Assembly (NCBI GenBank): GCA_032871835.1 | Contig: CM065299.1 | Span: 44,776,706 to 44,840,705 of the forward strand | Origin: Dipteronia dyeriana | Lineage: Eukaryota > Streptophyta > Magnoliopsida > Sapindales > Sapindaceae | Direction of reading: 5' to 3' | Length of the DNA: 64,000 nucleotides | Shown here: positions 47,364 through 60,015 of the stretch, piece after piece | How positions within the stretch are numbered: position 1 is the first letter of the stretch | Layout: the number at the start of each line of letters is the position of its first letter | Notes under the pieces: generated by a model | Seen by the model: the letters and a program-made list of their open reading frames with translations, nothing else | Told to the model about the DNA's origin: nothing | The model's database searches: none | Position numbers and translations under genes: made by a program

Positions 47364-48722
47364 TTTGGTATCAGAGCCTGGTTGTACCCTTGATTAATTA
47401 ATGTACGTGTTCGTGAATCTTTTTATTTTTATTGTATATATGCATGTTTGAGAAAGAGATGGCACTCTAGGTATTCGCATATATATTTACATTGAAATGT
47501 ATGGATATATATATGTTTTATATGTTGTTTTTTATTGCTCAATTTTGGTCATAGAATTTCAATGTATTTTGTTTTGGGATTGTAACAAGAAGGGTGGTCT
47601 ATCATCGCCATAATTTCCTTCTTGATAGTTGCTAAGTTTTTTTTTTTTTTAATAAAAAAAACTGCAATATTTTATTATTTAAATTCTTCTGTAATACATT
47701 CAAGTATCGAATACTCGAAGGTTTGAAGAATTAGGAGCAACCGGAACAAGTTTGGGACCGTGTGAGCCGTAGCAACAAACGTTCGTGCGAAGAGCATGCG
47801 GCCACATTTGTTGTGACAAGGGCTGCGCACGGCAGCCGTATGGAAGCTATGGACTGTGCATGGCAGCCCTTTATGGGGTTGTGGCATGCGCACACCCATA
47901 GGTAGGAGCCAAGGGTGTGCACGCCCATGGGAGGTAGCCAAGAGAGTCCAAATGACGAAGGTCAAGTGAAGACTTATTCGCCATGAAAGGAGTTTTGTAT
48001 TCCAAGACATATGTAATTTACTTGCTTTTCTATGATGGACTAAAATTGTATCTATTTATATTTTTGTAAAATATTGCAATGTTTGTCATTGTTTGATAAC
48101 ATGTCATATAGAATAGGAGTGCCACTCATATATCTCTTTTGGTATGAACATGCATAGAATGATTTAAGTATCTAAATTGGCATCTACATAACTTGGTAAA
48201 TCATTCTTTGGAATTCGATCACACGCCTTAAACAATTGAGTGGGAGAAGGTGTTTTGGAACACCTACAGCCTCCAAGTTTAGTTGAGCTTTATGCTTTGT
48301 GAATAACCTCCCAAGAGGTATTCAAGAATGGAATTTAGCAAGATACTTCTTTACAAGGATAGACTAGACAATTAGCCCAAACGATATCTACTCCCAAATG
48401 AGGGATATTCGTGAGAGATTATATTGAAGGTCGATAACTTGGTAACACACTCAATGTAATTTTATTAATATCCTCCCAAGAGTTCTTGTTAATAAAATTG
48501 AAAGGCTAAAATAGAAAACGTTGGTTGTTATGTTAACAATAAGGTGGGACCAAGTCCAACTAGTAAATGGTGTGTACTCCCAAAAAAGGCGTGACATTTA
48601 TGGGTGTTGGATCACCGTTGAATTTTTTATGATTGAATTATTTTATTTAATTCAAGATAAATATTCAAAAGTGCTATATCATGATTATTTACTTATATAA
48701 TTTTTGTTATTAAAAATAAATC
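47364..48722 (+). other. Complete leader of E1
   Basis: Primer site TGGTATCAGAGCC at 47366-47378. Then the A-rich ACTGCA stretch (one copy only), the GC-richer island (about 47730-47960) with the antisense frame 48010-47675, and from 48066 a part also seen after 54926 (GCAATGTTTGTCATTG, then GAGTGGGAGAAGGTGTTTTG). No sense gene is seen before the gag start at 48723. Confidence 0.8.
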
Positions 48723-49480
48723 ATGACCGCTTCCCTAATCAACATCCTAAAAGATAATACTTTAACTGATGATAATTATGTCATATGGTAAAGGAAAATC
48801 GGGTTGTTAATGCAAAATGAAAAACATAAAATTCGTTATGTCTATTCCTTAACAATCAAACTAATGAATCTACTCAGAAGCAAAGAGATGAGTATCAGTA
48901 GTAGAAGTCTTCAAATGAGATGGCTAAATGTACGTTACCTTATGTCTACCATCTCTGACGTGTTGCAACAGCAACATGAAGGAATGGAGACTACTGCCGA
49001 TATAATGATGTCTCTAGAGAAGATGTTTGCAATAAGGTCTAGGACAACTAAGAGAGAGGCAGTGAGTGCTTTTATGAATCTTAGGATGAAATCTGGAAAG
49101 GTTGTGAAAGATCACATGATGAAAGTCATAGCACATCTCAACATTGCTGAACTGAATGGTGCTGAGATAGATGGTGAGACCAAAATTGACTTGATTGTCA
49201 ACTCACTATCAGATTCCTTTGATCAATTCAAGTTGGCTACACCTTGAATAACAAGGAATACACCTTACAAGGCCTGATGCAAGATGTTCAAAGTGCGGAA
49301 AAAATCCTTGTGAAAGGCAAGGGTCAAGAGATTCATATGCTTGGTAAGTTGCTACTGTTAAAGACCCGTAAGAAGGTCAAGAGACAACATAAGAAAAAAC
49401 AACTTGAGCCTTATTAGAAGGAGACCAAGAAAGTAACCAAGATCAAAGGAAAGTGTTTCTTTTGTGGTGAAAAGGGTCAA
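48723..49480 (+). pseudogene. Gag of E1 (UBN2 type), broken
   Basis: The start ATG is at 48723 (MTASLINILKDNTLTDDNYV); a TAA follows at codon 23 (48789). The body is the UBN2 gag family: IMMSLEKMFAIRSRTTKREA, FMNLRMKSGKVVKDHMMKVI, DLIVNSLSDSFDQFKL, then a frameshift near 49246. The zinc knuckle reads KCFFCGEKGQRNRLKKN: two Cys are kept, but the His is Gln and the last Cys is missing. Gag would form the particle. Confidence 0.85.
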
Positions 49481-49484
49481 AGAA

Positions 49485-52440
49485 ATAGACTGAAGAAGAA
49501 TAAGTTCAACTTGCATTTAGGCAAAGGAGCGTTGGTGTCTACTAGTGTAGTGGGATATATTAGAATCAGTTTAGATTCTTATAGGCATTTAGTTTTAATA
49601 AATGTTTATTATATACCTCAATTCAAGTGGAATTTAATTTCAGTCTCTTGTCTAAATAAATTTGGATATTCGGTTACTTTTAATAAAGTTTTTATTATTA
49701 GTAAGAACAACAAATTTGTTTGTAAAGGTACATTGGAAATCGGTTTATTCTACTTGCCTAGAAATATCTCTCACCTATTATCCACAGAACCAACGAAACC
49801 TAATCATAAAAGAGTAAAATTATAAAAATATGAAACCTACCTATGGCATTTACGCCTAGGTCATATTAACTTTAATATAATTAAAAGATTGGTAAGTGAT
49901 GGACCTTTAAGTGACATAAAGGTTGAAGATCTACCAACTTATGAATCTTGTTTGAAAGGTAAAATGACCAAAAGGTCATTTACGACCAAAGGCACAAGAG
50001 CCATTGAATGTTTAGGATTGATACACACTGATGTGTGTGAACCTATGAGCATTTAAGCTAGAGGTGGATATGAGTACTTCATCACTTTCACAGATAATCA
50101 CTCAAGATTTGGCTATGTGTATCTCATGAGACATAAGTCGGATGCTTTTGGTATGTTCAAAGCATTTAAAGCTGAAGTGAAAAATCAGTTTGAGAAACGC
50201 ATAAAATTTTTGAGGTCTGATCGTGGTGGAGAATATCTATCTGGTGAGTTTCAGCAATATCTTATTGATAATGGGATAATTTCTCAGTTTTCTGCAATTG
50301 ACACACCTCAACAGAATGGGGTGGTAGAAAGGAGAAATATAACTCTTTTGGATATGGTTAGGTCTATGTTAAGTTATTCAACGCTCCATAATTCTTTTTG
50401 ACGATATGCTTTACAAACTGAAATGTATATTCTAAACGATGTACCAACTAAGTCAGTTCCTAAAACACCACATGAGTTGTGGGCCGGGCGAAAGCCTAGT
50501 TTACAACACTTAAGGATATTTGGATGTCTTACGCACATGTTAAAAGGAAAGACAAAAAAGATGGAGTCCCGTTCAGAAACATGCATATTTGTAGGGTATC
50601 CAAAAGGATTAAAAAGATATTATTTTTATAGTCATTCAGATCTTAAAGTATTGTTTCGACAAATGCTAAATTTCTGGAAGAGGACTATATGAAAATTTTT
50701 GTGCCTAGAAGTAGAATTGTCCTGAATAAGCTATCAGGAGATACAATTCCACAAGGGGTTTTGCAACCAAGCCCAATTGTAAGTTCCTTACCAATACAAG
50801 ATCAACAATCTACCATACCTCGTCGTAGTGGGAGGGTTGTTAGATAACCTGAGAAAAATATCGGTCTAGAAGAATCTGTAGAGAATCTTTCAGACGACAA
50901 TGATCCCTATATGTACAAGGAAGCTATGGAAGATGTTGATAGTCGCCATTGGCAAAAGGCAATATAATCTGAAATTGAATCTATGTTCAAAAATAAAGTC
51001 TGGTCTCTTGTAGACTTGCCTAAACGGATAAAACACATCCGGTGCTAGTGGGTATACAAGAGGAAAAGAGGAATGGATGGATAGGTGGAAACCTTTAAAG
51101 CTATATTGGTAGCTAAAGGTTATACATAGAAGGAAGGTATAGATTATGAAGAAACCTTATCTCCTATGGCCATGCTTAAATCCATTAGGATACACTTATC
51201 CATTGCGGCATCTCTTGACCTAGAGATTTGGCAAATGGACTTCAAAAAAACATTCTTTAATGGAAGTCTTGATGAAAGCATCTACATGATGCAACTAGAA
51301 GGATTCATTGAAAAAGGCCAAGAGGAAAGGGTATGCAAGTTGCAAAGATCCATATATGAATTAAAGCAAGAATCCAGATCCTTGAACATAAGGTTTGATC
51401 AAGCCGTGAATTTTTTGGATTTAAAGGCAACAAGTTGGTTTTCCTAGTTCTTTACGTTGATAATATACTACTCATCAGAAACGATGTAGGTGCATTGACA
51501 TCAATAAAAGAATGGTTAGCAAAACAATTTGATATTAAGGACTTAGGAGAAGCAAGTTATATTCTTGGTATCCAAGTCATAAAGGATAGAAAGAATAGAA
51601 CGATTGCATTATCCCAAGCTTCATACATAGATAAAATCTTGTCTAGGTTTTCCATGCAAGATTCCAAGAAAGGTATGTTATCTTTCAGACATGGAATCAA
51701 ACTTTCTAAGGAACAAGTTCCTAAGAATGATCATGAAGAGCAATTCATGAGTAGGGTCCTTATGCTTCAGTAGTAGGAAGTCTCATGTATGCAATGCTCT
51801 GTACTAGACAAGATATTTGTTTTGTTGTCGGCATAGTTAGCAGGTTTCAATCAAAGCCTGGTCCTGACCACTGGACGGCAGTCAAGCATATTTTCAAGTA
51901 TCTTAGGAGAACGAGAGATTATATGCTAGTATACTCTGGAGGGGATTTAATTCCCATTGGGTATACAGATTCTGATTTTCAGTCTTATTCTAACTCCAAG
52001 AGATCAACATCAGGATCTGTGTTTACTATTGAAGGAGGGGCATTCGTATGGAGGAGTATCAAGCAATCTTGTATTACTGACTACACCATGGAAGCTGAGT
52101 ATGTTGCAGCATGCAATGCTGCTAAAGAGGTTGTTTGGCTTTGCCAATTCTTGATTGAATTGGAAGTGGTTCCTGATGCTAATATGCAGATCACTATCTA
52201 TTGTGACAATAGTGAAGTAATAGCTAATTCGAGAGAACCAAGAAGTCATAAGAGACGGAAACACATTGAAAGAAAGTATCACCTTCTGAGGGAAATTGTG
52301 CATACGAGTGACGTGACGATTACTAAGATTGTCTCAGCAGAAAATCTAGTGGATCCTCTTACAAAGGCTCTTCCACAGAAGAGTTTGATTGACATCTAGA
52401 GAATACATGGACTAGAGATATGACACATTTGCTATAAAGT
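49485..52440 (+). pseudogene. Pol of E1: protease remnant, integrase, RT, RNase H
   Basis: The knuckle runs straight into LHLGKGALVSTSVVG, the second half of the protease; the DSG/DTG active site is absent. Integrase (about 49830-50690): catalytic context [14 protein letters not shown] and Glu in NGVVERRNITLLDM; the first Asp is in [45 protein letters not shown], and the catalytic box reads LYVDNILLI, so the second Asp of YVDD is Asn. RNase H (51785-52396) keeps Asp (YTDSDF), Glu (MEAEYVA) and Asp (YCDNSEV). Many stops and frameshifts. Confidence 0.85.
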
Positions 52441-52451
52441 AAGTGGGAGAT
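52441..52451 (+). other. Polypurine tract of E1
   Basis: AAGTGGGAGAT lies against the 3' LTR start (AGTTAGG, first T changed to A) and is the plus-strand primer. Confidence 0.8.
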
Positions 52452-54254
52452 AGTTAGGATTATTCTCGATAACAAGAATATTATAATGTATTTGACAATC
52501 TTTTCATATTAATAAAGTGATTTCTAGTTTAAAAAATCTTATAACATTTATAGTTTAATTATTATAATTGTCCAAAGTGAATAGTTATAAAGTCAAAAGA
52601 TTATGAGAAAAGAAGAATTGTTCATACATTTAGATATGTATGAGGTAGACACTGAGGTAGACACAATTCTTTAGTTAGTCTTGAATAATATTCACAACTT
52701 AAGATAAAGGTTGGGAGCCTTTATCTTGCTAAAGTTGTAGATTCTTTTGCTAGCATTTGAGTGGGATCAAATGTGTTATGAAGAGTCTAAAATCATCAAA
52801 GTGTGGTGTCTTTGGGCAAAAGAATCTAGTGCACTGGGTGCATTGAATTGGATCACAATGAAATACTTTATCTAGAACCGTCAATTGATAAAAGTTTTTC
52901 ATTTAAAGACAATCAGAGAGTCTATCTCAATCCTGAGATGAATTATGGACTTATGGTTGCAAGTGTTATCATTTGAGCTATCAATGAGTACGATTATATA
53001 GCATAGTCTATCCTCGATAGTTTTGTGGTATTCATTTGTTAATCGATAAAAAACTTCATTTATAGGAATGGACATCGTGGCTTCATTTATTAAGTGGGAA
53101 TAGAATATCATCATATGGACGTTTTGAGGTATTGGATATTAAATCTTAACGTTAAGTTTTCAGTAGTGTCTAATGAAACATGGCTTTTGGACAAGTCAAA
53201 ATATCCAAGTTCAAAATGTGGTCATATGAGTAAATATGGTAACTTAGAGAGCTATAGGCGGTCTATGAGCTCTTGGCGATTACTGGTATTCTGCACGAGG
53301 ATACAGTTTCTCCAATAAGGTTGTCTAGGACATGATTGAGTAACCTCAACTTATTCTATTTTTATTTAAGAGTTCAATTTTAGTTCTTTAGCGGAATGAA
53401 CTAAAATAAAATAGATCAGACCTAAGTGAATCATTTGTTGATTGTGATTGGGTTGTGTCTATTGGAGTTTAAATTTAGATAGCCTGCCAAGATCCCCAAT
53501 CCGTACAAACTTGCATGGATCACTTGATATATTCTGTCTGACCAATTTAGGGGTCCATCTAGAATCGTATTGAGGCATGTGGACTTGTTTCTTTTTGTAA
53601 GAATGGGTCTAGTTCACATGTGGACTTTTTATAAAGGTCAAATGGATTTAATAAAGTAAGAAATAATAAATTGGCCCATATATAAGGTTTGGGCGGCAAG
53701 GCTATTTAGAATATCTTAATTATATTATATTATTTTATTATTTAATTAAATGGAAATTAATTAATTTATTGATTAATTAATTATTTAATTAAAAGTCAAA
53801 ATCTTTTTCCTAATAGGAGATGGTCTCCTAAAATTATACTATTCTTAGTAGTATAATCAATATTAAAGACTATATTTGATAAGTAGATAAATAAAAGGAG
53901 TTATTTATCTAATCAAGTTAGGAAGTCTTTAATATGGTTACAAATACACTATTGAATTGGATTAGGAGTCTTGGTGTAAGATATAATTCCATTTTGAAAA
54001 GGATTTAGAACCACCAAGTAAATCTACCTAAGGAAATGATTCTTAACTACCAAGTAAATCCTTCTTAGGAAAAGAATTAAGTCTCCTAATTGTATTCTAT
54101 GAAATTTCGGCCAACTATGTATATATAAGAGGATAGAATTTCTTTTAGATAAGGATTCTTAACTACCAAATAAATCCACCAAAGAAAAGGATTCTTGCCA
54201 ATCAAGTAATTCCTTCTTAGGAGAGCATTAATCATCATCATATATATATATATA

Positions 54255-54303
<49 letters not shown>

Positions 54304-54925
54304 AAATTCGGTCGGCCCACAATTAATTGCAAGAATTAATTTCGGCCATGCTTGGGATTTTCTAAAGAGAGATTTTGGACAAGCAAGAGAGAATTTTGAG
54401 GGAGAAAGAATTTTTTTTTACTCTGGATAAAATTTGACCAACTCATAAAGATAGTGTGAATTCGGCCAATAAGAGAAAAAGGAGAACATTTTTGTTTTCG
54501 ATAGAACACTAGTATCCTTTACATCAAAAGGGTTTTATGTACAGTATTGAATCAAGGTTTACGCGAGTTTCAATCAAATTGATTGATAATTCACAAGTGG
54601 CCAATCGTTCTTAATTTTTCTCTTGGAGGATTATTGTGACTAACAAAGGAACACGATTTTGTTTGTTTCCATCCTCAGGTAAACGAGATAAAGAAAGGGA
54701 GCCCACACTCATAGGTGATTCACGTTCGTGATTGGATTGGAAAATCTTATAGAATCAATTTGGCGCATGTTCAATCGTCACGAGAAAGGTACGACACTTT
54801 TTATATACATAAATTAATATAGGGTTAAGGTTCTCGTTTTGTGAAAGGGAAGTTTTTTATTTATACCTAAAGCCTAGTTTTCTTTTTTCTCACGCTTCCG
54901 TTGCATTTTGAACCGTTTGTTTCCC
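52452..54925 (+). repeat. 3' LTR of E1, about 2474 bp
   Basis: AGTTAGGATTATTC to GTTTCCC; the terminal TACA is not recognisable. Contains both small ORFs open (53114-52899 antisense, 53094-53318 sense), the hairpin 53863-53932 and a 13-bp tandem duplication near 52645 (GAGGTAGACACT twice). Clearly diverged from the 5' LTR, so E1 is old. Confidence 0.85.
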
Positions 54926-55574
54926 GGCAATGTTTGTCATTGTTTGATAACATGTCCTATAGAATAGGAGTTCTACTCATATATCTCTTTTGGTATGAGC
55001 ATGCATAGAATGGTTTAGGTATCAAAATTGGCATCTATATAACTTGGTAAATCATTTTTTGGAATTCAATCACACGGCTTAAATAATTGAGTGGGAGAAG
55101 GTGTTTTGGAACACCTATGGCTTTCAAGTTTAGTTGAGCTTTATGTTTCGTGTAATATCCTCCCAAGAGGTATTCGTGAGTGAAATTTAGCAAGATACTT
55201 CCTTACAAGGATAGACTAGACAATTAGCATAAACGATATCTACTCCCAAAGGAGGGATATTTGTGAGGGTTTATATTGAAAGTTGATAACTTGGTAACAC
55301 ACTCAATGTAATTTTATTAATATCCTCCCTAGAGTTCTTGTTAATAAAATTGCAAGGCTAAAATTAAAAAAATTTGTTCTTATGTTAACAATTAGGTGGG
55401 ATCTAGTCCAACTAGTGAATGGTGCGAACTCCAAAATGAGGCGTGACATTTATAGGTGTTGGATCACCGTTGAATTTTACGATTGAATTATTTTATTTAT
55501 AATTCAAGATAAATATTCAAAAGTGCTATATCATGATTAATTACTTATATAATTTTTGTTAGTATAAAGAAATC
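54926..55574 (+). other. E0 leader, second part
   Basis: Resumes at GCAATGTTTGTCATTG, matching the E1 leader from about 48074 onward to the gag start. No gene. Confidence 0.85.
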
Positions 55575-56330
55575 ATGACCCTATACCTAAACAAAATCCT
55601 AAAAGATAATACTTTAACTGATGATAATTATGTCACATGGAAAAGGAAAATTGGGTTATTATTGCAAGCTGGAAAACATAAATTCATTATGTCTATTCCT
55701 TAACCACCAAACTAATGAATCTGCTAAGGACAAAGAGATAAGTATCATCAGTGGGAGTCTTCAGATGAGATGGCTAAATGTACGTTACATTATGGCCACC
55801 ATCTTCGACATGTTGCAAATTCAACATGAAGGAATAGAGACCGCTGCCGATATAATGATGTCTCTAGAGGATATGTTTGCTATGAGGTCTAGGATAACTA
55901 AGAGAGAGGCAATGACTGCTTTTATAAATCTTAGGATGAAACTTGGACAGCTTGTGAAAGATCACATGATGAAAGTCATAGCACATCTCAACATTGTTGA
56001 ACTGAATGGTGTTAAGTTAGATAGTGAGACCAAAATTGACATGATTGTCAACTCACTGTCGGATTCCTTTGATCAATTCAAGTTGGACTACACCTTGAAT
56101 AGTAAGGAATACACCTTGCAAGGTCTGATGCAAGATGTTAAAAGCACGAAAATAATCCTCGTTAAAGGCAAGGGTTAAGAGATTCATACTGTAGGTAAAG
56201 TTGCTACTGTTAAGACCCATAAGATGGTCAAGGGACAACTGAAGAAAAAACAACTTGGGCCTTCTTAGAAAGAGACCAAGAAAGTAAGCAAGATCAAAGG
56301 AAAATGTTTCCTTTGTGGTGAAAAGGGTTA
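55575..56330 (+). pseudogene. Gag of E0, broken
   Basis: The ATG at 55575 gives MTLYLNKILKDNTLTDDNYV and WKRKIGLLLQ; an indel leads to a TAA near 55702. The UBN2 body is in the 55621-56178 frame (IMMSLEDMFAMRSRITKREA, LVKDHMMKVIAHLNIVELNG). The zinc knuckle reads KCFLCGEKG followed by a TAA in place of the His. Colinear with E1 gag. Confidence 0.85.
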
Positions 56331-57819
56331 AAGGAATATACTGAATAAGAATGAATTCAACTTGCATTTAGGCAATGAAGCATTGGTATCTGCTAGTTTA
56401 GTGGAAGATATTAGAATCAATTTAGATTCTTATATGCATTTAGATTTAATAGACGTTTATTATGTACCTCAATTCAAGAGGAATTTAATTTCAGTCTTTT
56501 GTCTAAATAAATTTGGATATTCGGTTACTTTTAATAAAAGGTTTTATTATTAGTAAGAATAACAAATTTGTTTGTAAAGGTACATTGGAAAACGGTTTAT
56601 TCTATTTGCATAGAAATATCTCTCACTTTTTAAACACAGAATCAACGGAACCTAATCATAAATGAGTAAAATTATCAAAAGATGAAACCTACCTATGTTA
56701 TTTATGCCTAGGTCATATTAACCTTAATAGGATTAAAAGATTGGTAAGTGACGGACCTCTAAGTGACTTAAAGGTCGAGGATCTACCAACCTGTGAATCT
56801 TGTTTGGAAGGTAAAATGACCAAAAGGTTGTTTACGACCAAAGGCACAAGAGCCATCTAATGTTTAGGATTGATACACACTGATGTGTGTGGACCTATGA
56901 ACATTCAAGCTAGAGGTAGATATGAGTACTTCATCATATTCACAGATGATCACTCAAGATTTTCCAATGTGTATCTCATGAGACATAAGTTGGATGCTTT
57001 TGACATGTTCAAAGCAGTTAAAGCTGAAGTTGAAAATCAGCTTGAGAAACGCATAAAAATCTTAAGGTCTGATCATGGTGGAGAATATCTATCTGGTGAG
57101 TTTCAGCAATATCTTATTGATAATGGGATAATTTCTCAGTTTTCTACACCAGGCACACCTCAACAAAATGGGGTGGCAAAAAGGAGAAATATAACTCTTT
57201 TTGACATGGTTAGGTCTATGTTGAGTTATTCAACACTCCCTAATTCTTTTTGGGGATATGCTTTACAAACTGCAACCTACATTCTAAACGATGTATCATC
57301 TAAGTCGGTTCCTAAAAAACAGCATGAGTTGTGGACCAGGCGAAAGCCAACACTTAAGGATATTTGGATGTCCTGCGCACGTGTTAAAAGGAAAGACAAA
57401 AGATGGAGTCCCGTTCAGATATATTAATATTTGTAGGGTATCCAAAAGGAACAAAAGGATATTAATTTTGTCATCCTTCAGATCTTAAAGTATTTGTTTT
57501 GACAAATGCTAAATTTTTGGAAGAGGACTATAAGAATAATTTTGTGCCTAAAAGTAGAATTGTCCTGAATAAGCTTTTAGGAGATACAATTCCACAAGTG
57601 GTTTCGCAACCAAGCCCAATTGTAAGGTCTGTACCATCACAAGATAAAAAATTTACCATACCTCGTCGTAGTGGGGGCGTTAGTAGATAGCCCGAGAGAT
57701 ACATTGGTCTAGGAGAATCTGTACAGAATCTTCTGGACGACGATTATCCCTATACGTACAAGGAAGCAATGGAAGATGTTGATTTTCGCCATTGGCAAGA
57801 GGAAATGCAATCCAAAATT
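56331..57819 (+). pseudogene. Pol of E0, first part: protease remnant and integrase
   Basis: As in E1, the knuckle (RNILNKNEF) passes straight to LHLGNEALVSASLVE with no protease active site. Integrase: CxxC in LPTCESCLEGKM, first Asp [17 protein letters not shown], then [13 protein letters not shown]; the third catalytic residue context reads NGVAKRRN, where Glu has become Lys. The tail ends at the solo LTR inserted at 57825. Confidence 0.85.
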
Positions 57820-57824
57820 GAATA

Positions 57825-60015
57825 TGTAGGAAAAAAAACGGTTCAAAATGCAACGGAAGCATGAGAAAATTAGAAAATTAGAAAATTAGGGTTTGCGTAT
57901 ATAAAAAATAATCCCTTTTAATAACATGAACCTTAACCCTAGATTAATTGATGTATATAAAAAGTATCGAACCTTTTTTTTTCGTGACAATTGAACTAGC
58001 GTCGAATTGAATCCGCTAGATCTTCCAATACAATCACAAACGTGAATCATCTAGGAGTGTGGGCTCCCTTTCTTTCAATTGTATTACTGAGGATGAAAAC
58101 AAACAAAATCTTCTTCTTTGTTAGTCACAATAATCCTCCAAGAGAAAAACCAAGAACGTCCGGTCACTTTTGAATTATTAATCAATTTGATTGAAACTCG
58201 CTTGAACCTTGATTCGATGTTGTACACAAAACCCTTTTGAAGCAAAGGATACTAGTGTACTATCGAAAACAAAAATGTTCCCTCTTTTCTCTATGCTTGA
58301 CCGAATTCTTCACACAATGAGTTGGATGAAGTTTTTTTTATAACAATAAAAAAACAAATAAAAAACAACTTCTCACACCAAAAACTAAGGCTTGGTCAAA
58401 ATTTACAAGTAGTATATATAGGAGACCAAATCCTCTCTTAAGAAGGATTTACTTGGTGGTTAAGAATCCTTTCCTTAGGTAGATTTACTTGGTGGTTAAG
58501 AATCCTTTTCTAAAAAAGAATTTTATCATACACCAAGACTCCTAATCTAACTCAATAGTGTATTTGTAACTATATTAAATACTTCCTAATTTGATTAGGT
58601 AAATAATTCCTTTTATTTATCTACTTATCAAATATAGTCTTTAATATTAATTATACTATCAATAATAGTATAATATTAGAAAACCATCTCCTAATAGAAA
58701 AAGATTTTGACTTTTAGTTAAATAATTAATTAATTTCCATTTAATTAATTAATTAAATAATATAATATAATTAAGCTATTCTAAATAGCCTTGCCACCCA
58801 ACACATATATATGGGCCAATATATTATTTTTTTTATTTTATTAAATCTATTTGACCTTTATAAAAAGTCCACATGTGAACTAGACTCATTCTTACAAAAA
58901 GTAACAAGTTCATATACCTCAATACAATTCTAGATGGACCCCTAAATTGGTCGGGTAGAATATATCAAGTGATTCATACAAGTTCGCGGGCTATCTAAAT
59001 TTAAGCTCCAATAGACACAACCCAATCACAATCAACAAATGATTCACTTAGGTCTGATCTATTTAATTTTAGTTCATTCCACTAAAGAACTAAAATTAAG
59101 AAGTAAATTTTAACTCTTAAATAAAGATAGAATAAGTTGATGTTACTCATTCATATCCTAGACAACCTTATTGGGGAAAATGTATCCTCATAAAGAATAT
59201 CAGTAATCGTCAAGAGCTCATAGACCGCCTATAGCTCTCCAAGTTACCATATTTACTCATATGACCACATTTTGAACTTGGATATTTTGACTTTTCCATA
59301 AGCCATGTAGACAATATTGAAAACTTAACGTTAAGATTTAATATCCAATACCTCAAAACATCCATATGATGATATTCTACTCTCATTTGATAAATGGAGC
59401 CACGATGTCCATATCTATAAATGAAGTTCTCTATCGATTTACAAATGAATACCACCTAACTATCGAGGATAGACTATGCTATATAATCGTACTCATTAAT
59501 AGCTCAAATGGTAACACTTGCAACCATAAGTCCATCATTTATCTCAGCATTGAGCTAGACTCTCTGATTGTCTTAAAATGAAAATTTTTATCCATTGACG
59601 GTTCTAGATAAAGTATTTCAATGTGATCCTATTTAACGCACCCAGTGCACTAGATTCTTTTGCCCAAAGACACCACACTTTGATGATTTTAGACTGATCA
59701 TAACAAATTTGATCAACTCAAATGCTAGCAAAAGAATCTACAACTTTGACAAGATAAATGCGCCCAACCTTTTATCTTAAGTTGTGAATATTATCCAAGA
59801 CTAACTAAGGAATTGTGTCTACCTCATACATATATAGATGTATGAACAGTTCTTCTTTTCACATAGTCTTTTGACTTTATGATTATTTACTTTTGATAAT
59901 TATAATAATTAAACTATAAATGCTATGAGATTTGTTAAACAAGAAATCACTTTATTAATATGAAAAGATTGCCAAATACAATATTATACTCTTGCTATCG
60001 AGCATAATCCTAACA
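57825..60015 (-). mobile_element. Solo LTR of family K, 2191 bp, TSD GAATA/GAATC
   Basis: TGTAGGAAAA to CCTAACA in reverse orientation, flanked by GAATA (57820-57824) and GAATC (60016-60020). The uninterrupted site is seen at 16360 (ATTGAATCTATG). It splits E0 pol just before RT. Both small ORFs are open (59366-59581 and 59455-59210). Confidence 0.95.

Larger units (their letters stand above)
45000..54925 (+). mobile_element. Copia family K element E1, most complete copy
   Basis: 5' LTR 45000-47363, leader 47364-48722, gag 48723-49480, pol 49485-52440, polypurine tract, 3' LTR 52452-54925. It sits in the leader of E0 (left break 45000, E0 leader resumes about 54927). No clear target duplication remains; about a dozen leader bases are missing at the right join. 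Coding parts carry stops and the protease active site is deleted. Confidence 0.9.

Noticed and set aside
39232..54925. Regularly repeated blocks that might suggest a CRISPR-like array or satellite
   Set aside because: The repeat unit is an LTR plus leader of about 2.9 kb with retrotransposon landmarks; no short direct repeats with spacers exist in the window.
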